A DNA stretch of 64,000 nt from Paludibacteraceae bacterium. Its GTDB lineage: Bacteria; Bacteroidota; Bacteroidia; Bacteroidales; Paludibacteraceae. This document shows, piece by piece, positions 34,044 through 44,300 of this stretch. A program made the translations under genes and the position numbers. Under the pieces are notes generated by a model. It was given only the letters and a program-made list of their open reading frames with translations. It was not told where the DNA came from and ran no database searches. Position 1 is the stretch's first letter, and each line of letters starts with the position of its first letter. Location: contig JAKSKZ010000001.1 in assembly GCA_024401475.1 (NCBI GenBank), positions 62,001 to 126,000 on the forward strand. Reading direction: 5' to 3'.

Positions 34044-35075
34044 TCATGCCATCGTTTCCCCTATTTTTTCCGTCCATTGAGACAAATGCCTTCTTAACAG
34101 GACTGTAGAGGAATTCTCGAGTCTGAGCTCGTCCAATTTACCCAAACATAGTTTTATATCATCCTTACACTTCTGCACATTCCCTTCATTGAAATTGACT
34201 TCCATAGACTCAATCGTATAAATGACTTCCAAGAGATTCTTTTTATAAGTCTCCTTACGTTTGATTCCCTTGCCCCTCTTTTTAGTCAAAATCATTTGTT
34301 CAACATATTCGGGATGCTTTTGCTTATACGCCGCATTATACTTACTTATCTCTTTATTAATAGCCTTCCTTGCTTTAGTGTGTATCAACTCCGATTGTTC
34401 CACATCTTTTTTGAAAACTCGCAACTGCTCTTCGTATTGCTCGTCTCCCGATTCCGCAAACTGCATCAAATCGAGTAGTTTCAGGTTTAACCATTTTTTT
34501 AGTTTTATCCTCTCCGCAAGCACCATATACTTTGGAGGCAATGTCGGCTCATATTCGCTGTCCTCATTCACCTTTTGCAATTCCGAATATGCATGACAAA
34601 CCTCTTCGTACCGCTCTTTCACACCATCTATGCCTTTAGCCTCCCCGTATAACTCTTCGTACTCTTTGAATAGGTTTTCAAGAGTGCAGTAATCATATTT
34701 CAATAAGCAGATCTCCATCTTCACCAACCAACAAATTCGCTCTTTCTTCTCCTCTCTTTCACTCTTCATAGCCGGCTTTTCAGCCTTCTTCTGCTTTCTC
34801 ACCATCTTTTCGGATTCTGAATATTTTCGGATAAAATCAATGGCCGCCTGCTCCCTCTGATCCAATTCAGCACCCACCTCCAAGTTCGGATTGCTCGTCA
34901 CATGCCAACCCATGCAGAACTGACAATAGTAACTGCGGACGGGAGCCTTCTTCACTGTCTCCAACATTTCAGCACTGTTGTACTTGATGAAGTTGTCAGC
35001 CTTCGCCTGCGTCTCGAAAAGCATCTTGGTTCTTTTAGCCCCATAACAGAAATTTTTATTCTTAGTCGGTTTCAT
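34044..35075 (-). CDS. Protein with N-terminal Cys/His domain and long helical region, paralogue A
   Basis: A 343-residue cytoplasmic protein. The N-terminal 75 residues contain FC near residue 10, KADNFIKYNSAEMLE, and APVRSYYCQFCMGWHVTSNP, whose Cys and His suggest a small zinc-binding fold. The rest is highly charged and helical, probably coiled coil. The first 75 residues are closely similar to those of the protein at 40844-41332, whereas the C-terminal parts are unrelated. The start at 35075 is supported by a near-perfect ribosome site, AAGGAGGAGA (35081-35090), which is rare in this window. I do not know the function. Confidence 0.8.
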   Translation of the reverse strand: MKPTKNKNFCYGAKRTKMLFETQAKADNFIKYNSAEMLETVKKAPVRSYYCQFCMGWHVTSNPNLEVGAELDQREQAAIDFIRKYSESEKMVRKQKKAEKPAMKSEREEKKERICWLVKMEICLLKYDYCTLENLFKEYEELYGEAKGIDGVKERYEEVCHAYSELQKVNEDSEYEPTLPPKYMVLAERIKLKKWLNLKLLDLMQFAESGDEQYEEQLRVFKKDVEQSELIHTKARKAINKEISKYNAAYKQKHPEYVEQMILTKKRGKGIKRKETYKKNLLEVIYTIESMEVNFNEGNVQKCKDDIKLCLGKLDELRLENSSTVLLRRHLSQWTEKIGETMA

Positions 35076-35080
35076 AAATC

Positions 35081-35090
35081 TCCTCCTTGC
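35081..35090 (-). promoter_or_regulatory. Strong Shine-Dalgarno site of paralogue A
   Basis: Minus-strand AAGGAGGAGA ends 5 bases before the ATG at 35075. Most genes in the window lack such a site, so this one decides the start. Confidence 0.8.
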
Positions 35091-35385
35091 GTATAATTCA
35101 ATTCTAATTTAGTGAAAATTTCTCATAATGAAAACGATAAAGCGGCATAACATTCCGCCTTTCATTTATTTCCTTTTGGTTCTCCGTACATTGAAATGGC
35201 TTTTTCAAGCTATATTTTATACCTCTGGTATGTAAGAATTGTCTAAACTATTCGGCATAGTGAATTTATAGAGGTTAACAACGAACATTTTGCTGAAAAA
35301 AGTCACTTATTTTAGGTTCTGATTTGTGAGTTTCCAGCTATAATTGAGTTTAGCGGACACCAATGTAAAAAAACATAGAAGTAAA
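35091..35385. other. Gene-free AT-rich region
   Basis: No coding frame, RNA gene or clear promoter box is seen between the Cys/His-domain gene and the hairpins that follow the PorP/SprF operon. Confidence 0.5.
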
Positions 35386-35432
35386 AAATCGGTCTAAAAC
35401 GGAGCTAAATCCTCCGTATTAGGCCGATTTCT
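35386..35432. terminator. Two-part hairpin in the intergenic region
   Basis: AAATCGGtCT...AGgCCGATTT brackets an inner ACGGAG...CTCCGT pair between 35386 and 35432. This makes a long interrupted stem. It may be a second terminator for the minus-strand operon ending at 35548 or a small structured transcript. Confidence 0.45.
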
Positions 35433-35474
35433 CATCTATAGTGGTTTCTTCGTTCCTTTGAAACATTATAAAAC

Positions 35475-35512
35475 AAAAAAAGATGATATTTACCCAAACA
35501 CCATCTTTTTTT
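35475..35512. terminator. Bidirectional terminator after the PorP/SprF operon
   Basis: AAAAAAAGATG (35475-35485) and CATCTTTTTTT (35502-35512) form an 11-bp stem with T runs on either strand. It lies 36 bases past the PorP/SprF stop codon on the minus strand. Confidence 0.8.
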
Positions 35513-35547
35513 GCTATGATTAAATTCGACGTTTAGCGTCGTTCTGC

Positions 35548-36450
35548 TTACCGTTTTGCAAATCCGTATGAAAGGATGATCTCGTGCGTACTTGCTGACA
35601 ATCGATCCATTGAGCCTAAGCCCAAATCATACGAATAACCGAATCTAACTTTGTACCACTCCAATCCTAATGTCATCACCAACATGGAAGGGTTGAATCC
35701 ATTGTTCAAATCGGGACGGAGCGTAAGGCCTCCCCAAACAAAGCGATCATAGAACGCCAATGAACCTACTTCCATCACGTTCGTGTTGTTCCTGTGCATA
35801 TATGAAATGGTAGGTGCCAATTCCCACGTTTGGTTAAGTGGGATAAGAGAGGTTCCGTAAAGATAAAAGTGACGCTCGGGTTCAAAGGTCGTCATCTCTC
35901 CTTTCGTCAAGTGCGTGACTGAGGCTCCAACCGTCCAAAGCGGATTTGACAACTCTAAACCAAAATCAAAATCGGGCGAAATCTTCGTCTCTTTTTGTTC
36001 AGGATAAGTCTCATCTCCAAATTCAGTCATATCTTCCAACTCATTGCAATAGGAGTTGTAATAGCCCCAATTGACACCTGCGCCCAATCCCATGGAGAGG
36101 ACATACTTCTCAGACAAATCAATATGGTAGGCATAGACCACCTTCATATTGGTGGTATGGTGAGCCACTCCCATCTTATCGTAAGAACAAGTCAGTCCCA
36201 TTCCCGACTTTATCTTGTCAACATAATTGGTGACATTAAGCACACCCGTGCGAGGTCCGTTGTCTATGCCAGTCCATTGAATACGTCCATGAAGGAATAT
36301 GTCTATGTCCTCTGTATTACCTGTGGCTGCAGGATTCTTGTTGACACGAGAGAATATTTCCTGCGACAACATCAAGTCTTGTTGGGCATAAACGGTTTGA
36401 AGCCCAAACATCACACAGAGGCAGTATGCTAATAATTTTATCGTTTTCAT
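35548..36450 (-). CDS. PorP/SprF family outer-membrane protein, first copy
   Basis: A 300-residue outer-membrane beta-barrel of the PorP/SprF family, which helps move or attach T9SS cargo at the surface. A signal peptide (1-22, ending VYA) precedes QQDLMLSQEIFSRVNKNPAATG, the family N-terminal segment, and the protein ends ILSYGFAKR. It is the last of three genes transcribed together: CHU_C repeat protein, OmpA-like protein, PorP/SprF. Its ATG overlaps the OmpA-like stop codon by four bases (36447-36450). By analogy with SprB-SprF of Flavobacterium, the large CHU_C protein encoded upstream is its probable partner. Confidence 0.9.
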   Translation of the reverse strand: MKTIKLLAYCLCVMFGLQTVYAQQDLMLSQEIFSRVNKNPAATGNTEDIDIFLHGRIQWTGIDNGPRTGVLNVTNYVDKIKSGMGLTCSYDKMGVAHHTTNMKVVYAYHIDLSEKYVLSMGLGAGVNWGYYNSYCNELEDMTEFGDETYPEQKETKISPDFDFGLELSNPLWTVGASVTHLTKGEMTTFEPERHFYLYGTSLIPLNQTWELAPTISYMHRNNTNVMEVGSLAFYDRFVWGGLTLRPDLNNGFNPSMLVMTLGLEWYKVRFGYSYDLGLGSMDRLSASTHEIILSYGFAKR

Positions 36451-37724
36451 TGTTGTGAATTGTCAAGTTTGATGATTTCTACGCGACGGTTCTTCTGATG
36501 CTCGTCGTCGGTAGTTGCGTTCTTAATATCAAGTTGTTTTTTACCGAATCCTTTAACGGTCATTCGATTCTTGTTGACTCCCATCTTTACAAGACGATTG
36601 TAAACCATTCTTGCACGGTTTTCAGATAGAGGCTGATTGTATTCATCACTACCCCTCGCATCGGTGTGTCCATTGATGGAGAACTTGCTATCTGGGAATG
36701 CATTAATGAAATCATAGATATATTCAAATTCCTTATCGTATGAATCAATGAGCGTGGTTTTATCGAAATCAAAATAGAAGACACACGTATTGTAATCCTT
36801 CATAACCACGTTCGTTGGGGTTGTATCGGTAGCCGCCGAATCAACGGGAACTGATTCTGCCGAAGAAACTACCAATCGGGCAGGACGGTAAATGTCAGCA
36901 TCTCCATTCCTGTCTGAAATAAGGAATGGGCAACCATTGGCCACTACGAAATTGGCATCCGAACCGTTCGAGTTGAACTCTGCAGCCAGCATGACGGGAG
37001 CACTATTTGCCTTTAACGTAGTCTTAAAGATGTTTGAGCCGCCTAACGTATCAGGTCTTGTCGATGAAAAGTAGAAGGCGGTATCGCCAGCCAAATATGG
37101 GAAATCCTCATCCCCCTCGGAATTGACTCCTTTCAGATTCTGGGGAGCCGACCAACTTTTTCCGTCCGGTTTCCTATCAGAATACCAAATGTCCATACCT
37201 CCCACTCCATCTTTCAAATCAGCCACATAATAGAGTCTTCTACCATTCTTTGTAATGGCAGGATTATAGAGCCCAGTTACTGTAGGAATTTTGTATGTCC
37301 ATCTTCTTGCAGCAAAGGAGGTTCCTCGGACAGCCGTTCGTCCTCCGCCCAAGCCTTCGATGTTCAATTTTTGGGCATTTCCCCATTTCTTGTTGACCAA
37401 CTCGGCCATGTAAAGCACGCCGCCTTTGGAGAAGATGATGGTCTTTCCGTATTGTGCAAATTGTCCCTCCATGCCCAAATTACTGAGATCTGGCATTGCT
37501 GTCAACGACTGGATATCCAAACTGTCGTTCTGTTCGGCAACATAAACAGTATCATTTCTTGAGAAAGCCAACTTATTGTCCAACAACGACAAGCCTCCTT
37601 CTGCACTACGGTTGTTGATGCGCGATGGTTTTATCGTGTAGCCATCGATAAACTTACGTTCAACAGCCTGCACGCCAACGACTAACATTGCCATTATTGT
37701 TATAAAAAATATCTTTTTCATCAT
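36447..37724 (-). CDS. OmpA-family protein with PD40-like propeller region
   Basis: A protein of about 425 residues with a signal peptide, a beta-propeller-like middle (GRRLYYVADLKDGVGGMDIWYS, split here at its centre, and TAFYFSSTRPDTLGGSNIF) and a C-terminal OmpA domain (FDFDKTTLIDSY, then NGHTDARGSDEYNQPLSE and NRRVEIIK). The OmpA domain should bind peptidoglycan. The frame continues to 37754, but a strong ribosome site, AAGGAGG (37730-37736), points to the Met codons at 37724 or 37721. It lies between the CHU_C protein and the PorP/SprF gene, so it may tie the surface complex to the cell wall, as PorE does for the T9SS. Confidence 0.88.
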   Translation of the reverse strand: MMKKIFFITIMAMLVVGVQAVERKFIDGYTIKPSRINNRSAEGGLSLLDNKLAFSRNDTVYVAEQNDSLDIQSLTAMPDLSNLGMEGQFAQYGKTIIFSKGGVLYMAELVNKKWGNAQKLNIEGLGGGRTAVRGTSFAARRWTYKIPTVTGLYNPAITKNGRRLYYVADLKDGVGGMDIWYSDRKPDGKSWSAPQNLKGVNSEGDEDFPYLAGDTAFYFSSTRPDTLGGSNIFKTTLKANSAPVMLAAEFNSNGSDANFVVANGCPFLISDRNGDADIYRPARLVVSSAESVPVDSAATDTTPTNVVMKDYNTCVFYFDFDKTTLIDSYDKEFEYIYDFINAFPDSKFSINGHTDARGSDEYNQPLSENRARMVYNRLVKMGVNKNRMTVKGFGKKQLDIKNATTDDEHQKNRRVEIIKLDNSQQ

Positions 37725-37737
37725 TTCGACCTCCTTA

Positions 37738-39954
37738 TTATTTATACACTTCAATAGAGCCCTTCACTTTTCTGCCATCTTTTAAAAAGACGGTGTAAAT
37801 ATATACTCCCGGATCGGCCACCTTACCTCGGTAATAACCGTCCCATCCTTCCGTCGAATGGCATACCAAATTGCCGTAACGGTCATAGATGTAAACTTCA
37901 TAACCGAGCATAAAGAAATCGTTCTTTCCTTCACGGTGATGAGGAGTGAACACATCCGGAATGGCTATATCGTCTGGCTCAACAGGAGGTTCAGCCACCG
38001 TAAGAGCCAAATTCACAATACTATCACAACCATATTGGTTGGTCAATTTGATTTGATGAGCAAAAATGCCCAATTCGGTTTGCGCAGGCAATTCAAAGCC
38101 ATTTTCGCTGTACTCTTCACCTAAGAAAGCTTTGTCGGTTATATGTCCTTCGCTGGTAGGAAGAACAACCAACGATAGAGAGACAACGCTATCACAACCA
38201 TATTGTGTCTTACCATTAAAATTGTATATACCCGTTTCCGTCAACTCTTTCTGGTTCCATAAGTACGATTCGCCTTGACAAATGGAAACTGAGACATTCT
38301 CTGTCGGCAAACTACAAGAAGTAACCTCCAACATCAAATTAACCGTACTATCACAACCATATTGGTTGGTCAACGTGATCTGATGCGTAAATGTTCCTAT
38401 CTCGGTCTGCTTAGGCAAATCAAATCCATTCTCTTTATAATCCTCTCCAAGAGAAACGGAGGCCGTGACATACTCCAAACTTAGTGGAAGTACCGACAAC
38501 GTAAGTTTCACCAAACTGTCACAACCATTTTGCGTCTTGCCGTTCAACATATAGACGCCTGCTTCCGTTAAATCTCGAGTTCCCCAACTATACGATTTTC
38601 CTCTACAAATGGAAGCAATCACATCCTCCGTAGGAACACTGCAAGGGTTAACTGTCAATGTCAAATCAACGATGCTGTCACATCCATATTGGTTGGTCAA
38701 CTTAATCTGATGAGTAAACGTACCAACCTCCGTCTGTATAGGTAAATTAAAACCTTTCTCATTGAACTCCTCCCCTACAGAGACGGATGCCACAATATGC
38801 TGCGAACTTTGCGGGAGCACCGACAACATAAGTGTCACCAAACTGTCACAGCCTGCGGCGTTCAATAATTTGCACTCGTACACACCGGCTTCCGTCAACA
38901 ATTTACCTCCGAAAGAATAACTTCCTCCGGCACAGATCGTATCCTTGATTAACGTGTCTGTCGGCATACAGTCACAGGTTTTGAGTTTTATCTCAATGAT
39001 ATCAGATGACGAGTTGCACATGTTGAAGGAACCCTCCACACCTGCAGAAGAAACAAAGACTTTGTAATAACCTTCATCGATGGATGACAAGTGAGGGAAT
39101 GACAAAGACGAACCCGTTTCAATCTTTGTCCATCCTTGCTCGTTGTAGTTCTTTTGCGTATTCTTGAACCACGTATATGTCAACGGTTCAACGTATGTAT
39201 TATCTGTGTTTGCAAAGAAAGCATTCATCTTAAAGTCGGAACCCACGCAAAGGCTGTCGTCTGGTTCGTTTACCTCAACCGGAGCCTTACACAAACGGAC
39301 TTCTATATCGTCCAAAGCGAGGTCTCCTCCATTTCCACCTGCTCCTGAGAATACTTTATAGACGATGGAAGTTTCACCCTCTGGCACGGAAAAAGGAAGT
39401 TCGAAACGGCTCCAGGCATAAACAGAACTGCTGAGCGTAAACTGCTTTTGAGCCAATACTTTTTCAGAGAGATCTTCGATAGTGATGGTGACCGGCGCAC
39501 TTGAACTTGCATTGAGGGACCTTCCCCAGAAAGAGAAAGTTAAATTTGTGTTTTCACACAAATTATCGACCCTTGTTTTATAAAAAGTAGCCTCTTCATA
39601 ATCCAAATCCACAACCATAAAATAACCTCTCGTAAGGTCATCTTCATACGTGTGGTCGCCGAAATCAGCATACCACCCTGCATAAATGTGATTGTGAGGG
39701 TTGAAATCACGACGTCTAATGGCCTCTTTTCGTATATCATATCCGTTTTTCAATTTTGCCCATTCATGGTCGCAAAAAGGAAGGGATACTAAGCCATCTG
39801 GCAATGCGGGACCCAAAGCCGGATCTGACACGCTATTTCCGCCAAAATCTTCACGAAACAGTATGGTTCCGTTTGAACATTCGGAATCATCAGCAAATGC
39901 AGAGAAAACATTAAATACCAATAATAAACTCCACAAAAGTTTTCTACAATTCAT
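37738..39954 (-). CDS. CHU_C-type T9SS cargo with three 109-residue repeat modules
   Basis: A 738-residue secreted protein. The signal peptide (about 1-21) is followed by a jelly-roll-like region (about 70-220), an Ig-like region, three repeat modules (about 331-658) and a C-terminal CHU_C domain (from about 665) with IPDVFTPHHREGKNDFF and GVYIYTVFLKDGRKVKG. The CHU_C domain is the type B signal for T9SS export. Each module is 109 residues and contains ICxGxSYxW...GCDSxVxL and ENGFxLPxQTExG...TNQYGCDSxV. At DNA level the repeats are 327 bp apart. The OmpA-like gene follows within a few bases. Confidence 0.92.
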   Translation of the reverse strand: MNCRKLLWSLLLVFNVFSAFADDSECSNGTILFREDFGGNSVSDPALGPALPDGLVSLPFCDHEWAKLKNGYDIRKEAIRRRDFNPHNHIYAGWYADFGDHTYEDDLTRGYFMVVDLDYEEATFYKTRVDNLCENTNLTFSFWGRSLNASSSAPVTITIEDLSEKVLAQKQFTLSSSVYAWSRFELPFSVPEGETSIVYKVFSGAGGNGGDLALDDIEVRLCKAPVEVNEPDDSLCVGSDFKMNAFFANTDNTYVEPLTYTWFKNTQKNYNEQGWTKIETGSSLSFPHLSSIDEGYYKVFVSSAGVEGSFNMCNSSSDIIEIKLKTCDCMPTDTLIKDTICAGGSYSFGGKLLTEAGVYECKLLNAAGCDSLVTLMLSVLPQSSQHIVASVSVGEEFNEKGFNLPIQTEVGTFTHQIKLTNQYGCDSIVDLTLTVNPCSVPTEDVIASICRGKSYSWGTRDLTEAGVYMLNGKTQNGCDSLVKLTLSVLPLSLEYVTASVSLGEDYKENGFDLPKQTEIGTFTHQITLTNQYGCDSTVNLMLEVTSCSLPTENVSVSICQGESYLWNQKELTETGIYNFNGKTQYGCDSVVSLSLVVLPTSEGHITDKAFLGEEYSENGFELPAQTELGIFAHQIKLTNQYGCDSIVNLALTVAEPPVEPDDIAIPDVFTPHHREGKNDFFMLGYEVYIYDRYGNLVCHSTEGWDGYYRGKVADPGVYIYTVFLKDGRKVKGSIEVYK

Positions 39955-40092
39955 AAGTTTTATATGTATAAGAAATTTTTTTTTGTATTTCTATTTTTAA
40001 GCCCTTTTCTTAAAATTATCTATGGTGTTGGGGGCACATGAAAAAATTCACTAATGGACGAATGTTTGCGAATCTTTTTTTTTGCAATCCGC

Positions 40093-40656
40093 TTATACCC
40101 AATGTTGCATAGCTGCAAATTTCCATAAAGGAGCCACCATCATGGCTTGATGGAATTCCCCATTTTTCAACATGCGAATAACGTCCTCCTTTTCCAGTAA
40201 AACTATTTGTATATCCTCAGAAACTTCTAAATGTTGTTCGGAAACTTGCTCTACACCAAATGCCACATAGGTGTGACTATAGTTGGTACATGCGCCCGCA
40301 TTAGGGCTGATTGTCATAAAGTGACTCCATTCGCCACCAGCATAACCGGTCTCCTCGTATAACTCACGTTGGGCAGCCGCCAAAGGATCCTCTCCCTTTT
40401 CGACGCACCCTGCGGGAATTTCGTAAGCTGTTAAGCGTTGGGCATGACGATATTGGCGTTCCATGAGGAATTTACCTTCCTTGGTAAGGGCAATGACATT
40501 ACAGAAATCTGGATATTCGAGTATGTAAAAATCTCTGATTTCCGCTCCCGTCGGCAATTTTACATGCTCGCGCCTTGCTGTAAGCCAAGGCCGTTGGAAT
40601 AGATATTCGCTTTCCAACACCTGCCACTCCATTGAATCTTTTTGTTGTTGGGCCAT
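40093..40656 (-). CDS. NUDIX hydrolase (ADP-ribose pyrophosphatase-like)
   Basis: A 187-residue NUDIX hydrolase. The complete NUDIX box, GCVEKGEDPLAAAQRE followed by LYEETG, has the Gx5Ex7REUXEE pattern with its Mg2+-binding Glu residues. MTISPNAGACTNYSHTYVA after the box is usual for ADP-ribose and nucleoside-diphosphate-sugar pyrophosphatases. It stands alone on the minus strand between the T9SS operon and the second Cys/His-domain gene. Confidence 0.9.
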   Translation of the reverse strand: MAQQQKDSMEWQVLESEYLFQRPWLTARREHVKLPTGAEIRDFYILEYPDFCNVIALTKEGKFLMERQYRHAQRLTAYEIPAGCVEKGEDPLAAAQRELYEETGYAGGEWSHFMTISPNAGACTNYSHTYVAFGVEQVSEQHLEVSEDIQIVLLEKEDVIRMLKNGEFHQAMMVAPLWKFAAMQHWV

Positions 40657-40843
40657 GGGTCTATGATTAAGGGACCTACCATAAACTCATCCAACCGAAT
40701 TGATTAGGAAATAGAGGTCACGTTGTCATATGTAAAAAGCAATTTTTAAAACGCAAAAGTAATAAATTAAATCCACATAATCCATTTTTTATGTTACGCA
40801 ATATAAATTCTCACCTACTCGCATGGTCTAACCTTCTATATGC

Positions 40844-41332
40844 CTATGATTTTCGCAAGGAAGAAATCAAAACGACCCTTCTCGCCAGTTGCCGTTTTGG
40901 GCGAAGAACAACATAAGGATTTAAACTCAACGCCGCCATAACCTTTAGATCAGCCCGAGAAAGTTTTATAAGTTCGTCGGCAAGCGAAAAATCACATGTT
41001 TCGATTGCCTTATCAATAGCCTCCATCCTCGTCCGTAACTTCACGGCAATGGTCTTTATCTCCTTTTTGAATTGGTCTGCATTCAAAAGGTTATTCAAAA
41101 ATCGGTTGTCTCGCTCATCCAATCGCTCACCCTCTTTTTGCGACGGCTTACTTGTCACATGCCAAGCGCAGCAGAAAGGACAATAGTAACTCCTAACCGG
41201 AGCCTTTCCAGTCTTTTCCAAGATTTCTGCCGCATTGAATCGAATAAAGGCATCTGCCTTCTCTTTCGTTTGAAAGAGAGTCTTGGACTTTCCACTTGCT
41301 CTACAAAAAACAAGGCTTTTGGTTGGTTTCAT
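40844..41332 (-). CDS. Protein with N-terminal Cys/His domain, paralogue B
   Basis: A 162-residue protein that shares its first 75 or so residues with the protein at 34044-35075: MKPTKxxxFC, KADAFIRFNAAEILE, and APVRSYYCPFCCAWHVTS, with an extra Cys after FC. The C-terminal half is a different helical stretch with many Arg and Lys. No ribosome site precedes it. The shared domain is likely a zinc-stabilised fold. The two genes lie on either side of the CHU_C/OmpA/PorP operon and the NUDIX gene. Function unknown. Confidence 0.78.
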   Translation of the reverse strand: MKPTKSLVFCRASGKSKTLFQTKEKADAFIRFNAAEILEKTGKAPVRSYYCPFCCAWHVTSKPSQKEGERLDERDNRFLNNLLNADQFKKEIKTIAVKLRTRMEAIDKAIETCDFSLADELIKLSRADLKVMAALSLNPYVVLRPKRQLARRVVLISSLRKS

Positions 41333-41385
41333 GCTGTCGTCAGATCTATAAACAAAAGCGGGATGCTATCGCACCCCGCTCAAAA

Positions 41386-44300
41386 CTATTTCATATAAAC
41401 AACCTCTATCGTACCTTGGAATGATCGAGTGTTCAATTGAACATCATAGAAATAAACTCCAGGATCGACACGACCACCAGGCGTTGTTCCATTCCAACCA
41501 TCGTTGCCCTCAAACACCCGTTGTCCGTAACGATCAAAGATTGTAACCTTGCGTCCCTTCATGAAGTAGTCATTCATACCATCGACATTGAACGGCGTAA
41601 ATGCCGTTGGCAACTTATCCATCACATTCAATCCGAAGACATTAGAAGGCATTGCAGGACAAACACCATCACCAATCAATACGTAGAACAAAGAGGAATC
41701 TTGAGAAACATATTTAAACTCGTTTTTAGGATTAACCTCATCCAGATAAAGAAGCACATCTTCTGCATCCGTAGTCAAGCTATCCAATCTTTGTCCATAC
41801 TTGTCGAATGCGTCAGCATGAACGCCATCATATTTTCCATCAACTTCCATCCACATATAGAAGGCTGGTTTATAAGGAGAACTAACCTTAAACGTCACCT
41901 CATCGCCTACCCAAACTGAATTATAAGGCAAAGCTGAAACCGGAGTGAAGAAGATGCTATCCGACTTGTATCGTTGATTAACAATAAAGACAATGCTATC
42001 CTTTGAATGTAGTTCATCTCTACGCCACAACTTCAAATCATTTTCAGAACCTACCAAGGCAAGAGAGTCCTCCTTCGTAAGAGGTATCTCTCCACAATAT
42101 GTAAAGTAACTATCGTAAGTTGTAGAACGACCACACTCATTCTCTGCAAAGTAATACATCTGCTGAGGCTTACCAACGAAAGGAACAGGCGTGCCAGCTT
42201 CGTAATCAACCCCGCCAATAGTCCAACCCGATTTGGTAATCTCCATTCCCATATCATCCAGACAAACTTTATGGTCGAAGAAAAGTCCATCAACATCCAA
42301 TGTGTCATTTTCACAATGATAGAATGTATCAGAAAGCATTGCCAAACGAGGACGCTCATAAATCGTCAAATAAGCAACGGCCGTATCCATACATTGCGTC
42401 AACGTATCCATTGCCACGAAATAGTAGTAGTCAGATTGATCCTTTTTACGAAGATTCACCCTCGACTTAAATATAGAATCTGCAACCACAGGATTGGGAT
42501 TTGAGAACCTATCGGCATATGTATGCTTATTGTTACTATAAACCAAAGTTGACTCAGAAATATGACCTCGGTAACAATCATATGTAAAGATACTTGGCAC
42601 TGTCGTAATCTGATTCATATCTTCAATTGTAACCTCACCGACAGCCAAACGTACTTGTTGAGACCACAAATTAATAGACGCAGTATCCGAGCCACACAAT
42701 ACCAATGAGTTCGCCTTCAAATCAACGTTTTTCTTAATAGCATCAAGATAAACGACGACACTCAAAGAATCTCTATTGCCACACAAATCCTCAGCATAAA
42801 TAAACACCGTTGTGATTTCTGAAATCTTAGTTCCTGCAGAAGGATTTTGCCATACCTTTATGTCTTCAATATCAGTACACTCATCAGAGATGAACTTTTT
42901 AACCATATCAGACAAGACCGGAACATCCTTCTCACAATTCTTAATATTGTTAGCCAATACCGTATCCCTCCAATCCTCTGGAAGATTAAATTTAGGAGCT
43001 GTTGTATCAACCACCATCACAACTTGAACCAATGGACGGCTCACATTACCGCAACTATCGGTAGCAGTCCATGACCTATAAATTTTATAGTTGTTGTAAT
43101 CACAAGACCTAGGATTTAACGAACGATCATTTGTAATAGACAACTCAATCTTAATCTTGTCATCAGGAGTACAGTTATCAGTAGCCTTAACGACGATAGT
43201 ATCCGCAGTTGGTATTTCTTGGTCACAAGAGATAACAATCGTATCCAACATCGTACTAATAACAGGAGCCGTAATATCATGAATAATGAACTCTTGAGAA
43301 CAAGAGATTATTGAGTCACGAACATCCTGAACGAAATATGTACGAATCAAATGATAATCGCAAGGAGCTGCACCCCTATCACTTTCCTCATAACCAAACG
43401 TACCCTCTTTGTATTTCTTCATATCAGAAATTGAACCACCCGCAGCTTGGAACTCTTCAAACGATTGATAAGGAGTTGGAATCTCGCCATAACACTCAAA
43501 TGTGACATCTGACAATGGAGGACAGATCAATGTAGGAGGAACCATATCATTAATTTGAACTACTTGAGTACATATCTTTTGGTCTCCGAATACATAATCA
43601 AAAGTCCAATATACGTCTGTCTTACCTATTTGATAATTGTCGTTTTCTGTCAAATTATCAGAACGAGAGAATGAAATCGTTGCTGCATTACAAGTGTCAA
43701 TCTCTATTTGAGGAGTAACCAAACCTGCTGCTCTAACCTCATCTGGTGTAGCATAATAATTCTCCAAAAGATCAACAGTAACCACTGGTTGAAGAGTATT
43801 ACAATCAAACAATTCAGTCTTAAGAATCAACGATTTGTCGCAAGAGTCTTTCATTACCCCCAACTTGTCTGTAAATATCCAACGGATATCCGTTTGACCA
43901 AGAGGGAAATCTTGAGAATCCCAAACAATAGGTTTGCCATCCTCATCAACAACCAACTCGCCATTGAATCGTCTTTCTATACGATAATTCACGAACTCTT
44001 CATCACACAAATCCCAAGCAGATGGGAATTTGATATACTTAGACAATTCAGATGCTTTCAAACTACATTGACCTGCTGGCAACGTAACAACCTTCTGCTT
44101 GTCAACATCACAATCAGACAACTCCAACGCTACTGAATCAGACACCGTCAAATTCATCACACAAGAATCTTGGAGTCCTGCATTATCCGTATAAACCCAA
44201 ACAAATCTATGCGTTCCAACTGGATAACGAGCCGACTTCAACTCTTCATCTTGATAAACGATGACAGAACCATCCTTTTGTGACACTCTCGCTATAACTT

